From Acridotheres tristis (taxonomy: Eukaryota; Chordata; Aves; Passeriformes; Sturnidae): a stretch of DNA of 64,000 bases. Under the pieces are notes generated by a model. The model did not search any database, was not told the DNA's origin, and worked only from the letters and a program-made list of their open reading frames with translations. The stretch spans positions 48,721,154 to 48,785,153 of the forward strand of contig CM072887.1 of NCBI GenBank assembly GCA_037013685.1, written 5' to 3'. Below, one piece after another: positions 1-12,500 of this stretch; position 1 is the first letter of the stretch, and each line of letters starts with the position of its first letter. Both the position numbers and the translations under genes were made by a program.

Positions 1-440
1 GAGCGCGGCTGCTCCGCCCCGCGGCTCCGCGGCCCGGGGCAGGTGAGCGCCACGTCCCCCGCCCCCGCCGGCGGCTCTGCCCGGCTGCAGGTGAGGGCGG
101 GACCGGCGCCCGCGGCCCGGGAGCAGCCGCCTCTCACGGGATGGAGGCGCTGATGCGGCGGCGGAGGTGAAGAGGTGCGGAGGCGGCCGCCCGCACTATC
201 GGCCCCCGCGGCGGCCCGGGCTGCCGAGATGCTGCTGTTCACACAGGTGTGATTTTTTTTCTTTCTTCAGAGCAGCTCCCGCCGCATTGGCACAGCTCGT
301 TCGGTACCGGCACCGAGAGGAACAACAGGTCTGGGGATGCTCGCCATCTCGACAGTGGGTGGGAGGAGTGGCGGCCGCTTCGCAAGCCCAAGCGATGCGC
401 CGCATCGTGTGGGAAAGAGCTGCACTGCTGTAGACTCGTT
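1..440. promoter_or_regulatory. CpG island, probable promoter of the neighbouring gene (MAP7 by synteny)
   Basis: Bases 1-230 are strongly GC-rich and full of CpG, unlike the AT-rich DNA to the right, and CpG remains frequent to about 410. This is the composition of a vertebrate promoter island. In other vertebrates MAP7 starts just beyond the 3' end of MAP3K5 in the same direction, so the island may be its promoter, firing leftwards; that is inference from synteny, and no MAP7 codons are recognisable here. On the plus strand there are two textbook donors (CAG/GTGAG at 42/43 and 90/91) and a strong acceptor ending at 270 after a T-rich tract. A rightward spliced non-coding transcript from the same island is therefore also possible. 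The short plus-strand frame beginning ATG at 141 stops after nine codons. Confidence 0.6.
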
Positions 441-2825
441 CCTGCAGCACGTGCTCTTAAACAGCCGGTTTTAAAACTGCGTGCAACGCCTTGCTTCCAA
501 AAAAATCGCTCTGTGAAGAGCTGTCGATGTATCAGTCACTTCTCTAAAGGTCATGGTCCTGTTACTTTTCCTATGAGCTTGCCTTAACTTGCTTTATGCT
601 GCTTTTCAGGGTCATAAGAGTGCTTCTCTTTAAAGTGTTTTAGTCTGCATCAAAACATCATTTAATTTTGCATCTGCTTGTAGGTAGCACCAATCATCAG
701 AATTACACGTGAAGGAGGGTGGGTGAATCGGGGAACTCATAGGATGCAGCTATGGATGCAGGCAAGGAGGTGGAGATGGGCAGCTCCCTTAGTCTGGTGA
801 GCTTGCACTGAGCCAACCTCAGCCACCACACAGAGCAGCCTCCTTTCACAAACTGCTAAGTTCAGAGCACAAGGTCTTCTAGGGAACGGGAAGATTAATA
901 TTTTGTTGTTGCACCAAGAGCCATTTGTGCTCTAAAAGAAGGAGTTTGTGACTTGGGTGATAAACACACCCTGTGGCTTGTGGGTAGGAGAGTGCCTGTA
1001 ATAGAAGAACAGGCTGGGCTCTATGCTGAAAGGTGCAAAAGAGCAAAATCGGCACTGCCTTGGTCAAGTTTTCACTTCTGTGCTGTCTTAAGGGAGATGT
1101 AAAGGCATCTCTCAGTCAACTTGAGCCCTGGATTACAAAAGCATTGATCAAGGACTAAGAAGTTATCCAAGTTGAAATCCAGTGGTATGCCCTATGGTCA
1201 AAATATTGCCGTTATCAAAATCCCACACTAACGTAATCTCCAATCCCTCACTTGTGGTCCATGTAGGCATCTACCCACCAGCATATTCTGGGAGCCAGGC
1301 TGAAGAATCCCAGGCTGACCTGTCTGATGCACACCATCCCAAAGTGTTATGTCATGTTTTGTCTGAGGATGTAAAAAGTAACCTCTGGTACAATCTATAT
1401 GAAGTAGTCTGATGTAGGGATCTTATATAAGCATTTGTGCACAGATCTAGTATCTGTATGGATTAGCTGTGCTGCTCAGGGAACTACAATCAGACCAGAA
1501 TTGCTGGAGGACCATAAATGTACATGGCCTGGATATGGATCAGATCCAACAGAGCCTCACCATAGAGAATACAGAACTGATTGCTGAGCAATGCTGTAGA
1601 AGCCACCTTGGGTCTGGTGAAGCCAGCAAATAACTACAGGATTTAATTCCCAGATGGTACCAGGCTAGGTCTCATGGAGACATTCAACAGAAATCCTGAT
1701 CACACTCCTTTCTCCCTTACATAGCTGGCATTTCTGAGCAGCATGAGTCATAGAGAACAGGCTGCATGCTTTCCAAGTAAACAGAGCAGTGCAATTACCT
1801 TCCAGTCATACCGCATGAAAACAGAGGTTTCAAAGCCGAACCAATACAGGATCATGCTTCACCAAAAAAAAACCACATCAAATTAGGGAAGTTCATTGTC
1901 TTAGGGTTACTTCTCCGTGGGTACAGTCTTTTTTAAGTTTTGGTTTTACAAGTCAGCTTCCACCACTGGTCTTTCTAATGTTTAAAATTACCTTGAAAAT
2001 GTATTGTTTTCTGCTGTAATAGAAGTAGAAATTAGTAAACAGTAGCTGTGTTTCTCATGAAATGCAGTGAAGTTTTTGGAATGAGTTGAATACATGTGAG
2101 CATAAAAATCAGTAGAAACATCTTCAGAGTAAAAACATCTGACTGAAATGATTTAATCAACTGTTCTTTATCTTATTTTTGTAAATACATAATTGTTGCA
2201 TTTTAGCCAGAAAAAGTTAACTGTATACATGTTAGGACAATGTGTTTATGTTTTTAAAAAATTAGTTTTCTTTGAAAATACCTGCTAGACCTGAAAAATT
2301 AAGAACATAAGCCTTTTACTGGTTACCAAGGCTTATGAAGAAAGAAGCAACTTCTTGTCCAGGCAAGTCTTACCTACAGTGGAATTTTTTGCAGCTGCCC
2401 CAGAAGAATCAGTTGATACCCAGTGCTAGAATGGTGGAGCAACAATGACAGTGGATGGACAGGGAACACCCATCACCCTCTTTCATAAAGTGTGAGAAAA
2501 AATCATTGCATAAACAAAAGCAGAAAAATAAACAAAAGGCCACAATGACTATTCAGTGCATGGAGGCAGGACTTTTCGTTTCTCAAGTCAAGTACAGCAC
2601 CCAGAGAAAAATTTTTTTTGGTCTTGGCTTCTTAGTACAGGAATTAGACTGAATAGAAAAACCAAGAAAATATTCAATGCTATGGTTATACTCAAATCAC
2701 AGTAAGTTTAAGATGTGTCAGAAAGGCTCTCTTGATACTCAGTACGAATTTTTTTCTTTTTTTTATTCCAATATTTTCCAGTTCCACACCACTGTTATTA
2801 TCTTAGAAGCCCAAAAATATAGGAA
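441..2825. other. intergenic DNA between the CpG island and the MAP3K5 3' end
   Basis: AT-rich sequence with no recognisable exon, RNA gene or repeat family. Open frames here are short and show no similarity I know. Between 700 and 850 the base composition is somewhat more GC-rich, but I see no splice-bounded coding segment. If MAP3K5 uses a later poly(A) site, part of the right end would be 3' UTR. Confidence 0.5.
2762..2767 (-). promoter_or_regulatory. MAP3K5: second candidate poly(A) signal AATAAA of MAP3K5
   Basis: Second AATAAA on the minus strand, about 90 bases beyond the first and followed by an A-rich run. It could serve as an alternative or the main cleavage signal. Confidence 0.3.
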
Positions 2826-3496
2826 AAAGTAAGTAAGTCTTAGGTTATTTTTATTTTCAATTGTGTGTGTCAGAGATAGCTTTAGAACAAGCTAACATTA
2901 CTGTGGTTCAGGTGTATACAACTGGTACAGTTCAGTAGTACATAAACAACTCTAAAACAAATGCACCATAGAACTTAAATTACCAAAAATAAAAAATATT
3001 AAACTATGTAGGGTGGTAGGTAAAAACAATTACCTTTAGGTCTTGCACACTAAAAGAAAAATATCTAATTATGATTGAAATTATGAAGCTCTACTACAGA
3101 TAATATTGAGATATATTACAAAGAAATGGAAAAGTTTTTGTCACATTTTGGTTTTGTTCCAGTGATGTTACATGAAATCTTACATCAGTTTGTCATGAAA
3201 TTAACATCTGCTTACTTTAACTACAATATTTCATGAGTTCATAACTTTTGCGTGTATGTTTTCTAAAAATTTTTGGAAAAACTTGCATGTAAAAACATTT
3301 AAAGTAAAATAATGTTGCAGGTTGTTTACAGATTCCTTACGGATTATAGGAGTAAAAGCAGTCAGGAAGCTGCAGTGTTTTTAACATTGGTAAACAAATA
3401 CTGGATTAAAGTGCAACAGTCCTTCTGACAGCACACCCGCTCTGGCTGAAAGGAAATCTTTTCATCTCTGCAGAGAAGCAAAGTAAAATATCAGTG
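2826..3496 (-). other. MAP3K5: MAP3K5 3' UTR (end position inferred)
   Basis: Sequence downstream of the TGA stop at 3499-3497, read leftwards. It is AT-rich with no continuing frame. Its end is placed just past the first AATAAA on the minus strand (2855-2850), giving a UTR of about 670 bases. A second AATAAA at 2767-2762 would give about 750 bases. I saw no AATAAA closer to the stop. The true cleavage site cannot be fixed without transcript data. Confidence 0.45.
2850..2855 (-). promoter_or_regulatory. MAP3K5: candidate poly(A) signal AATAAA of MAP3K5
   Basis: First canonical hexamer on the minus strand after the stop codon, inside an A/T-rich context. It is the simplest choice for the transcript end, but it lies in low-complexity sequence, where such hexamers arise by chance. 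Confidence 0.35.
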
Positions 3497-3557
3497 TCAG
3501 GCGTGTTTCTCTCGAAAGTCAGTGATAGCCTTCCAGAGTGTGCACAGCATTCCTCCT
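3497..3557 (-). CDS. MAP3K5: MAP3K5 terminal coding exon aa
   Basis: 61 coding bases after acceptor CTTTGCAG, ending in TGA at 3499-3497. It encodes [20 protein letters not shown], matching the human C terminus ([20 protein letters not shown]) in length. The exon continues leftwards as 3' UTR. Confidence 0.94.
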
Positions 3558-6500
3558 CTGCAAAGAAAAATCATAAAGACACTCAGGCACAAAGAAAGAT
3601 ACTCTCTAGCCTGAAAGCCTTCCAATTGAGGTGCTTTCTGATTTTCTTGCTCTGGTTTTGATCAATGATTTTCAGTGAGAAGGCTGATCAAAGGTGATGG
3701 AAATTCAACATCCATTACTCAAACAGAGAACAGAGTCCTTTTCTGATTAAAGGACAGGGCAATCTTTCCACTTGGCAGATGCCTGCCGTCTGGAATTCAG
3801 ACTTCTGGTCCAAAGGACTTGCATAACCCACATTTCACTTCCAACATGATGCAAGTTGGTGACCTATACACCTGGCATAATTAGGTGAAATGTAGTGTTA
3901 CTTACAGTCCACGAGTAACATTTCTCATGTTTGATGATGATAATAAACTACTGAAAGTTTTTCTAGCTCTACTTTTTAAAATAATAGCAAGGCTCTAATG
4001 GTATAACCAGTGTCTCCAGTTGTAAGGTAAATGCTTTACCTTAAAATTTTGCCATCAATAGAAAAAGCCTATTTTAAGATTTAAACAGTATCAGCTGTTT
4101 GGAAGAAATGTATCAGCATACAAAGAAAAAAATGTTGTGTGTGGAAAGTGTTACTTATTTTAAATTAATAGCACACAATGCAATAAATAGAGACTTAGTA
4201 CTGGTTAATTTTTCTTCTTACAAAACACACTTCATTTAACTGTAAAGCATTACCTCAGTCTCAAACATTTCAGATCCTCTCGTGTAACATAGCAGAGAAC
4301 ATCCGTTAAGGTATAGTCTTCAGCCAAGAACTGCAGAAAGAAATTTAAATTAACATTTTGTTAGAAATATTATTTAAATTCCTAAGCGCATTTCCTAGAA
4401 TCATCTGCCATTGAAAACAGAAGGTTAAATCTTTGTCAACTGGCATTGCTATTGTTACCACTGGTATCTCAGAATCATAGACTTCACTGAACACAAATTA
4501 GACCATAAGTAATACCACATTTAACCCATGAGGAAATGAAAACAATTAAGACCTACCTTTTCAAAAATGGCATCTAAATTTGATGTAATTGAATTGGAGG
4601 AACCTTTGGTCTGATCTGTAGGAGTGATAACTACATGCAGGTATTCCTAAATTAGCTGAAATCCTCAACACCTCTAAAGTTATATAATTTGCTGCAGAGC
4701 AGACTGATCTACTTCAGAGTTTTTCACTATAGCATGGTTAGCTAAGGGTGAACGTGTATCCTGTATCATCAGCAGAAATGCTGCAGTGTGTAAAGACACT
4801 GAAAACCCAGGAGTGTCTATTTACCAGGATATTTTGTTGCTTTATTCAAAATCAGATTTAGGAACTATTAATGGTACTGTATATATATGAAGGCCTCCAC
4901 ATTAATGGCTTTTTCCTATCCTCTGAAAACAAATTAATCTCTCAAAATGTTCTAAAGTAATTTAAAAGGTTTGGCATTTTTTTAAACTGAGTCACAATAC
5001 TGTAGTGCAACTGTGCCAGGCAGTGAATAGGATCATTGCTACCTTGTTTATCGTGGCCTCATCAGCTCCATGAACTCTCAGCCAGTTTATGAGATCAGGG
5101 TCTTCAGTCCCTGTGCCAGTGGAATGACGATGACAGACAGACAATCCAGGAATATCTGGAACAAGCATATTTCAGACAAGGTTTTGTGTTGCCAAAGCAA
5201 CCTCTTGTCATTTTTGACTCCTCAAGCACTTTCTTCAGTGAGCTTTCCCTTCAAGCTTAGAATACCAGTATACCCATAAATAAATGCCAGTTCCCAAACA
5301 ACACACTTAACTACAAATTATAGATGGTTATACATTAATTTCTCTACTCGGTTAAGGGTACGGTTAAAGTAGTGTGAACATTGATGCACACAAATTTTTT
5401 TTGCCCTCTTCTGAAAATGACTTTGCTAGTACAAGGCACATCAGTTTCACTGTCACTGTTTCTACACTAAGGTTGTTGCATCAATTAACCAAACTGCTCA
5501 GTGTAACTCATACAATTGCTGCACAGGCAATGTCTTAGGCTGAGGATCAGCTGCTTTTGGGAAGCAACACGTAGAACCACACTACACAGAAATATCAAAT
5601 TGCATTACCACTTCCACCTTCTTCAGGTGGAAACTCAGCTTCCCTCAGTAATGTTTAAGTTCTATTTGCATCTCACCAATTAGATCCTCTTGAACTTTCA
5701 GTGTAACAATTGGAACAGTCTGCAATTCAAGGAACATATATCTAAACATACTAGATTATCCTCTTCAGGAATAATATTTATTCAGTAGGATATGAGCTCT
5801 TCCATATAATCACAAACAAAAATATTTAAATCACACCATTCCTTGTACTGTGATAAACAAATCCAGTGATTTGCTTCCACAATGTACATTCTTACTTCAG
5901 AGCAAACCCTACCAGAAGCAGCACCATAAAGCACCTTTGCTGAGACTGGCTCAATAAAATGAGCAGACATTTAGCTGGCACTTTTTCATCTGTAGCCAGT
6001 ATTAAACTTTTCCTTAAAAATTCTTCTCACTTACCTATTGGCTGTGACCTGAGCTGTAGGTTCCTGATCTCTTGATCTTTTTCTTCTATAGCTTGATGCA
6101 AAAGGACTTGAAATTCTCTCTCCTTTTGAACTAACTCCTCCAGTAACCTATGAAGTAATGGGAACAAAGCACACATTTCCTTCAGTAGCTTCAAATTTTT
6201 AGGAAAGATCTTACTATACCTAAAATGGGAACCTTCCTGACAAAGACAATGATAGACTTCTTCAGTTTGCAAAGGTATATTCTTTCGCTATAGATTGATT
6301 ATGACCTATATCAAGATAAAAACTTTCATACAGAAGCCCCCTCCACATAAATGCTCACCCACTAAACAAGTGGTATGGTAGAAAATGTGGAATTTCTATA
6401 GCCTGCTTGTCCTCTTAGGCTATATTAAGAGTGAGAAAAGAGGAGGCAAAATACTTGCCTACTCCCCTAAGCAATTACTTCTGAGAATGTCAAGCAGAAG

Positions 6501-9500
6501 TAAATTGAAACTCATGTTTGACCTCTTTCATAATACAAACCCAGAGAGAAACCTGGAGAGATTCAGTGGCTAACACTATTTAAGCTGGTCAAAATAAAAT
6601 AGTCATAATATAATGGAAAATCAGTATGTAAAACTGCTGCAATTTGTTCTTTTAGAAAAGTGGTTTAATAAAATGCAGGATTTGTGAATGATATGTTATC
6701 AAGAACTTGGTAAAAATTTGGACATGAAGAGCACACTCAAACCTATAATTGACTCCTGAGCCTTCAGAAGTTCTGCCTTGAAAGGACTGCAGAATCTTCA
6801 TCCCATTCTTGAAACCTCTGGCAGCCTGAGAATTATGCAATAACTGTTCCATTTCTGCATGTTTCCTTTTATTTCTCTATGTATCCAATTTTAAAAAATT
6901 TATACCAGTTGAGCACTGCAACCTTTTTCTGAAAGACAGGAATTCAGTTGTGTGCCACAAAAGCCCCTTACCTGCCTTTGCACAGGGGTAAACATGACTG
7001 CATTGTAAAAACATCTAGCCCTACTTTTAGCTTTCATGCAGGCCTACCAGATACATATTTGCACTTGAGTGCTTCCACACCTGAGCTAACAAAGCTTCAC
7101 AAGTCCACCTGCATAGGAAAAGAGCTGCTTGGTGCATCTACACTATCCCATAGCTTGATTATTCTCATAGAGAACTGATATTCTGTCCAGACAGGTCACC
7201 TTTCAGTCAACTTATTCCTAGCCTATCTATTCTGGTTGAAAAAGGCCTTCAGGGCCAATAAAATAATCCATTCTTTTCTCCTGATAACTGCTTGCTGCTT
7301 ATGCCAATAAAGTCTTCATAAATATTTAAACAATAGTTTGTGTTATTTATTCAAAATTTCTGCATGAATGTGGATATGATTATTTGGTCAGAGGCTTTGC
7401 ATTTGAGAAATTTACAGAAGCAAAGTTTTAGCAAAATGTACCTCTACGAGCTGATTATTTCAGAGGCTATTCTCCACCATAAGCTTGTGAAGTAAAGTGA
7501 GTCAATCTAAAATATTTATGTATTTCTTTAGGTATATCAATAAGACAATCAAAATATTTCTCAGTGGTCACAAGTAAAAAAATTGCGACATAAGGACCCC
7601 AAAATACTGTCACTTTATTAAAAACTGTACAGCCTAATGAACTACTCTAATTATGGCGACCTTCTCGGACACATGGGAAAAGTAAAGTGCAATTTAACAT
7701 TTTAATTTCAAATGGAACTGCAGCTCCAAAGGATGCTCTATCTGTGTAACAACTGTTTTATTGAAGACGAGTTCTCTATCAAGGTCACATTCAGTAGAAA
7801 ATCCAGTGTCATAAATCACATGCTGCAAAAGTGAAATATCTACTTTAACCAGACTATTTGGTATATTTTAATGAAAATAAAACAAAATACATAGAATATC
7901 ACTTGGATTTGGATTTTTCTCTGACATTTCTTAAAAGGACAACAAAACCTTATAGAACCACTTTTCACTTGCACAAACTGCAAGATATATTGCTGAAAAA
8001 AATTGCTCATTTATTCTTTTAAACAAAACACCTATTTTCCACATCTTTCTCTGATGTAAAGAACTTATTTAATAAAAAGGTTGCTTGTAAGCACAGATCC
8101 TGCTTGCAGTGATTTTTGTCCACAGAACAAATCTGAAGCAGTTTCCTTGTGGAGTTTGTGTGGCTGTCTGTTAGCTTGAGTTCACTTGCTGAGAATAGGT
8201 ATAGAAAAGAACAGCAAGTTCTGCCTTAATGGAAACAAAACATAACACCATTTATCAGCCATACAGAGCACACTAAAGAGAGAAGAAACAGAAGTTTGGC
8301 AACAAGTCAGTTTTTTCCAGATGTACCCTGAAAGGGCACCTGAAATCAAGTCTGACCTTAACTTGCATCACTATGGTTTTGTTGAAACTCATGAAACCAT
8401 GTAAGTGATCAGTCACAGCTAAGCAAGGATCATCATCAAAAGGAGCAACTTACACTGCCATGGAATTTTGGCACTGTCACAAGTATTCCAGCTTATCTAT
8501 TTTGAAAGCCAACCAATACATACTGCTGTAAGCAGGCTAGTGCTCCTGTCTCCTGATGTCCAGACTTACCTGTTTGTCTCTAATTTTAGCCTGCCCAGCT
8601 GGACACTCAGTGATCTGTGAGCAGCCTGGGAGTCATGGGACACCGTAGAGCTGAGTGTGCTTACACCTGAGGTAGCTACTGCATCTTCCAAGACAATGCA
8701 AGGCTGCTGGATGGTTTGATTCTGAGGCTGTTCATCTTGATCTTCAACTTCTATATCATCTTGATCTGCTGTATCACTTTCAGATGCAAGACTAAAATGC
8801 GGCCTCAATTCTGTTAAGATATAAGCAAAAGAAAAAACACCAAAGATGTTAAACATTAGTTGAATATTAAACCAAAAGCAGACCCAAGTGACTATTTACA
8901 GATCATCCTCTAAGTTTGGTTACAACAAACCTGAAATTTTCGTAAAAGGAGAACAGATATTTTCTAGGGGTTTAAGATCACTCATAGCACCTTCGTTTAT
9001 GCAATTATTATTCTGCCAATTGAAGGTTCAAGAGCTGTAAAAAACAAACATCTGGATTCATATGATTCCAGATGTGGCTACCATTTCATGTCAAATTGTG
9101 CTGAAGTATCACATACAGCAGTTTCTTTTGCTTAGTTCCATTCTCAGTAGTTTGTATTTTCTTATGTGCCTGACTTGAAACATTTTATTAAACAAATAAC
9201 CATTATTTCTTTTCTACCCAGGTATTCCTGCTGTTGCTGTTCTGGCATATTTAGCATTCCATCATTATAAGAATGTCCATCAAAAAATTGCATCCAAACA
9301 TAGAGAGGAAATTACAAAAAGGCCCCTCTTCCAACAATTAAAAGCACTCTTCCCTTCTACTTATCGGAGAGAACACTGTTTTGTAATGATGCACATCCAC
9401 AAAACTACGAACATAAAGCTATACCCTGGCTTCTGTTCCCTGTTTAAACTACCTACCAGAGCCTACCAGGTATGCAAGATATGTGCACAAGATCTGATAC

Positions 9501-12500
9501 TCCTACACAACCTATTATTGTAATGACATCTGTTTGTTAATTCTAGCTATTTAATATAAATCTTTCTTCCTTCTTTCAATTGTGACTCCTTACTGCTAAG
9601 AACTCCCTCTAGTCTCTTCACCAAAATGTACTTTTTTCCTGAATCACTTGCTTTATGCCCTTTCTGCTGAATAACTGAATTAACAAGTATGCTTCTCTTC
9701 TTTACAAAAGAAACATTAGTTCCTTGATCTATTTCACCTTTTCATTTCAATCCTACATACCTTTTTCAAGGCTGAACATAATAAGATCAACAGAGCTGTG
9801 CTTCCTCCAAATTCAGGAAAGCAGATTTATTATATAGCAGTTACCCAAATATTGGAAAATATGTTTGAATTTGCATTGAACTTCTGTTCTTATTAGTGGG
9901 ATGCAGAAGTTCTTTGCCATTGTTCACCACCAGGCAGCATAAAATTGGCTTTGTACCATTCCCTAAACATGCCATAACTTTTAGAAGTGTTAAGGCCAGT
10001 GATAAATGTCCACATCATAAGAAAAAAATAAAAAAAGAGTGAGACAAAGGCAGGGGAAAATAATCAGAAGTAGGGTAAGGCAATTAGGGAAGCAGCAGAT
10101 GATCAGTGCCTGAAAACTAATGGGGCACAGAAGCTTTTGTTTAAGCTTGACCATCTACAATTAATGCTGACACTGAGCTGTATGGGAAAGAACAGACTAT
10201 TAAGGAGGAATTCTACAGTTACTCCTATTACACAGCAATGAAGTACATGCCTGTAAGAGGTGTTCAGCATTCTAATCAGAAGACAGAGTTTCTTTGTGAC
10301 CTGAAAGTAACACAGAAACTCTATTTATATTTTGTTGGCTGTGCTAGGGATACGGAAAATAAGGGGAATAGGAACAGCTGTAACTTTCTATCTACTGTTC
10401 AGATCTCCTTATTGATAATCTAAGACTCAACCCACTGCAGGAAACAGGAATGTAAGTATTCTGACTTAAAGCATTAAACGACATATTTGAAAATATCACC
10501 ATTACTTTCAGCATTAGAAGAAGCAGAAAATCTCAATTTGGAAATAGGTAGAGAAGTAACAGAATGGGGTACAGTGTCATCTAAACTGACTGCTTCCCTC
10601 ACTGAAGCCATACATTCTAATTCCACATTTAAAATACAATGCACAAATCACAGGCACTGCAAACCTGTTTGTTTGGTTGGTTTTGGCAGGTCTCAAGTCA
10701 AGGGTTTGGGGTTTTGAGGTTTTTTTGGGGGTTGTTATTTTTAGGGTTTTAAGACAGCTTCTGACCATAAGCAATAGGCAACATTTTGCACCTCAAAAAC
10801 TTAGGTCCCAGAGTACCTTAACCTACTACTACTCACCGTGTTGCAGAATCATTTAGATTACACATTGTGGAAAGGTGCTTTTCAAAATAGCTTGAACAAT
10901 ATACAGATTAGTTTCTGAATTGCAAAACAGACAGTGAACTGGAAAAAGGCTGCTGCTGGTTTCAAAATCGTAAGTGAAGCATCATAATCACAACTCTAAG
11001 CATGTTTCAAGAGATCAGCTGATACACATTTGCTGAGTATTAAGAATGACTCACCTGGGACCAGAATTGTAATAGCAGTCTGCACAGCTTTTCTTATTAT
11101 GCTGTCCAGTGCAAACATCCAATGTGGCTTAATATTATGATTTCGGAGAACTTTATTGACCTAGTAAGAGAAAATTAAGTTCCGATATTACATACCCCAC
11201 AACTTAAAATGAGAATAAATGTCATATAAAGTGTTTAGATTTATAGATGCTCTATCCAAGCAGATGGTTGCAATTCTTCCTTGACAACATTATCAACTTC
11301 ATCCATTTTATTATAAGTCATGCAATATTTTGCGTTTTTCATCAAATACTGATTCCTGTTTTAGGTGACTTTTGATGGCTGTGATACTTAACGTTCATGG
11401 CTGTGGAGAGAAACTTCAAAAGAATGGGAGAAGACAAATAACAAAGACTATGGTATGAAAGGCTTGTAGCTGAAGCTAATTAATCTTGTTACTTTTTTGG
11501 CATCACTTTCACTGCTTGCTCTGAGCACTACTTGTCTATTCTAAAGTACTTTTGTAGGAAATATCAAAGAACTAATGTAATGCCGCTTCTACTTAATTCT
11601 TAAACTAGTTAATTAATGTTAGTTTAAACAATTAGGGAACTTCATTTGTGTGCTGTACCATTTTCTCTTTCCTTCTGCTTCTTTCTTTGTACAATCTCAT
11701 GGTTTTCGACACTGGCTTGCTCCTAACCACCTACAGGCCCGCTTACAAACTGCTTTTAGCCATATTCTCAGATGCTTCTATGGATGCTCCATGACACTTG
11801 CACAGACATCTCTATATCATGGAACTGTTTTCCAGCTCCCAACTGACAAGGAAATGCCTAGCCAACAGTAAGGAGCAACAGCACAAAACTCAGTGCTGTT
11901 TTCCAGGCAGAGAAGCAACCCAAAGCAACAAAGCAGGAGCAGAGCTCAAACAGTTGCAGGAAGCAACAAATATAACTGTATTTACAAAATTATCAAGTTA
12001 CAGCACTATCAAAAAAGGAGCAACTACTGATTACTAAAAAATGTGGCAAAAAGATACTTCACTCTTCCTAAAAAAGGATTAGTTCAATTCCCTCATATTG
12101 TGATAACCTTTTTGTAAAAAATTACTGAAGTTACACAAATGATGCCTTCAGAGGACATGTAAAAGTTATTAATCCTATTATTTTCACTGCCAAAAAGCAA
12201 GAGTATTCAGTAATGCAGTAATTTATGCAGGTACCTGCACTGGCTTTGGTTGGTACAGAGTTAATTTCTTTCACAGCAGTCCACACGGTGCTACGTTTCA
12301 TACTGTGACTGAAACATCCTTGATAACACATGCATGCTTCAGCTCCTGCTGAGCAAAGCTTACATGCTGTCAAGACTGCCTCTGTTTCTTACACTGTCCC
12401 AGCAGCCAGGGGGCTGTGGGTGGACTAAAGGCTGGAGAGGCACATGGCTGGCACAGCTGGAACAGCTGACCTAGGAAATATTCCCTTCCGTATAAGGTCA

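Noticed and set aside
5341..5370. GGTTAAGGGTACGGTTAAAG as an interstitial telomere-like repeat
   Set aside because: Only two imperfect units; not the vertebrate TTAGGG repeat.
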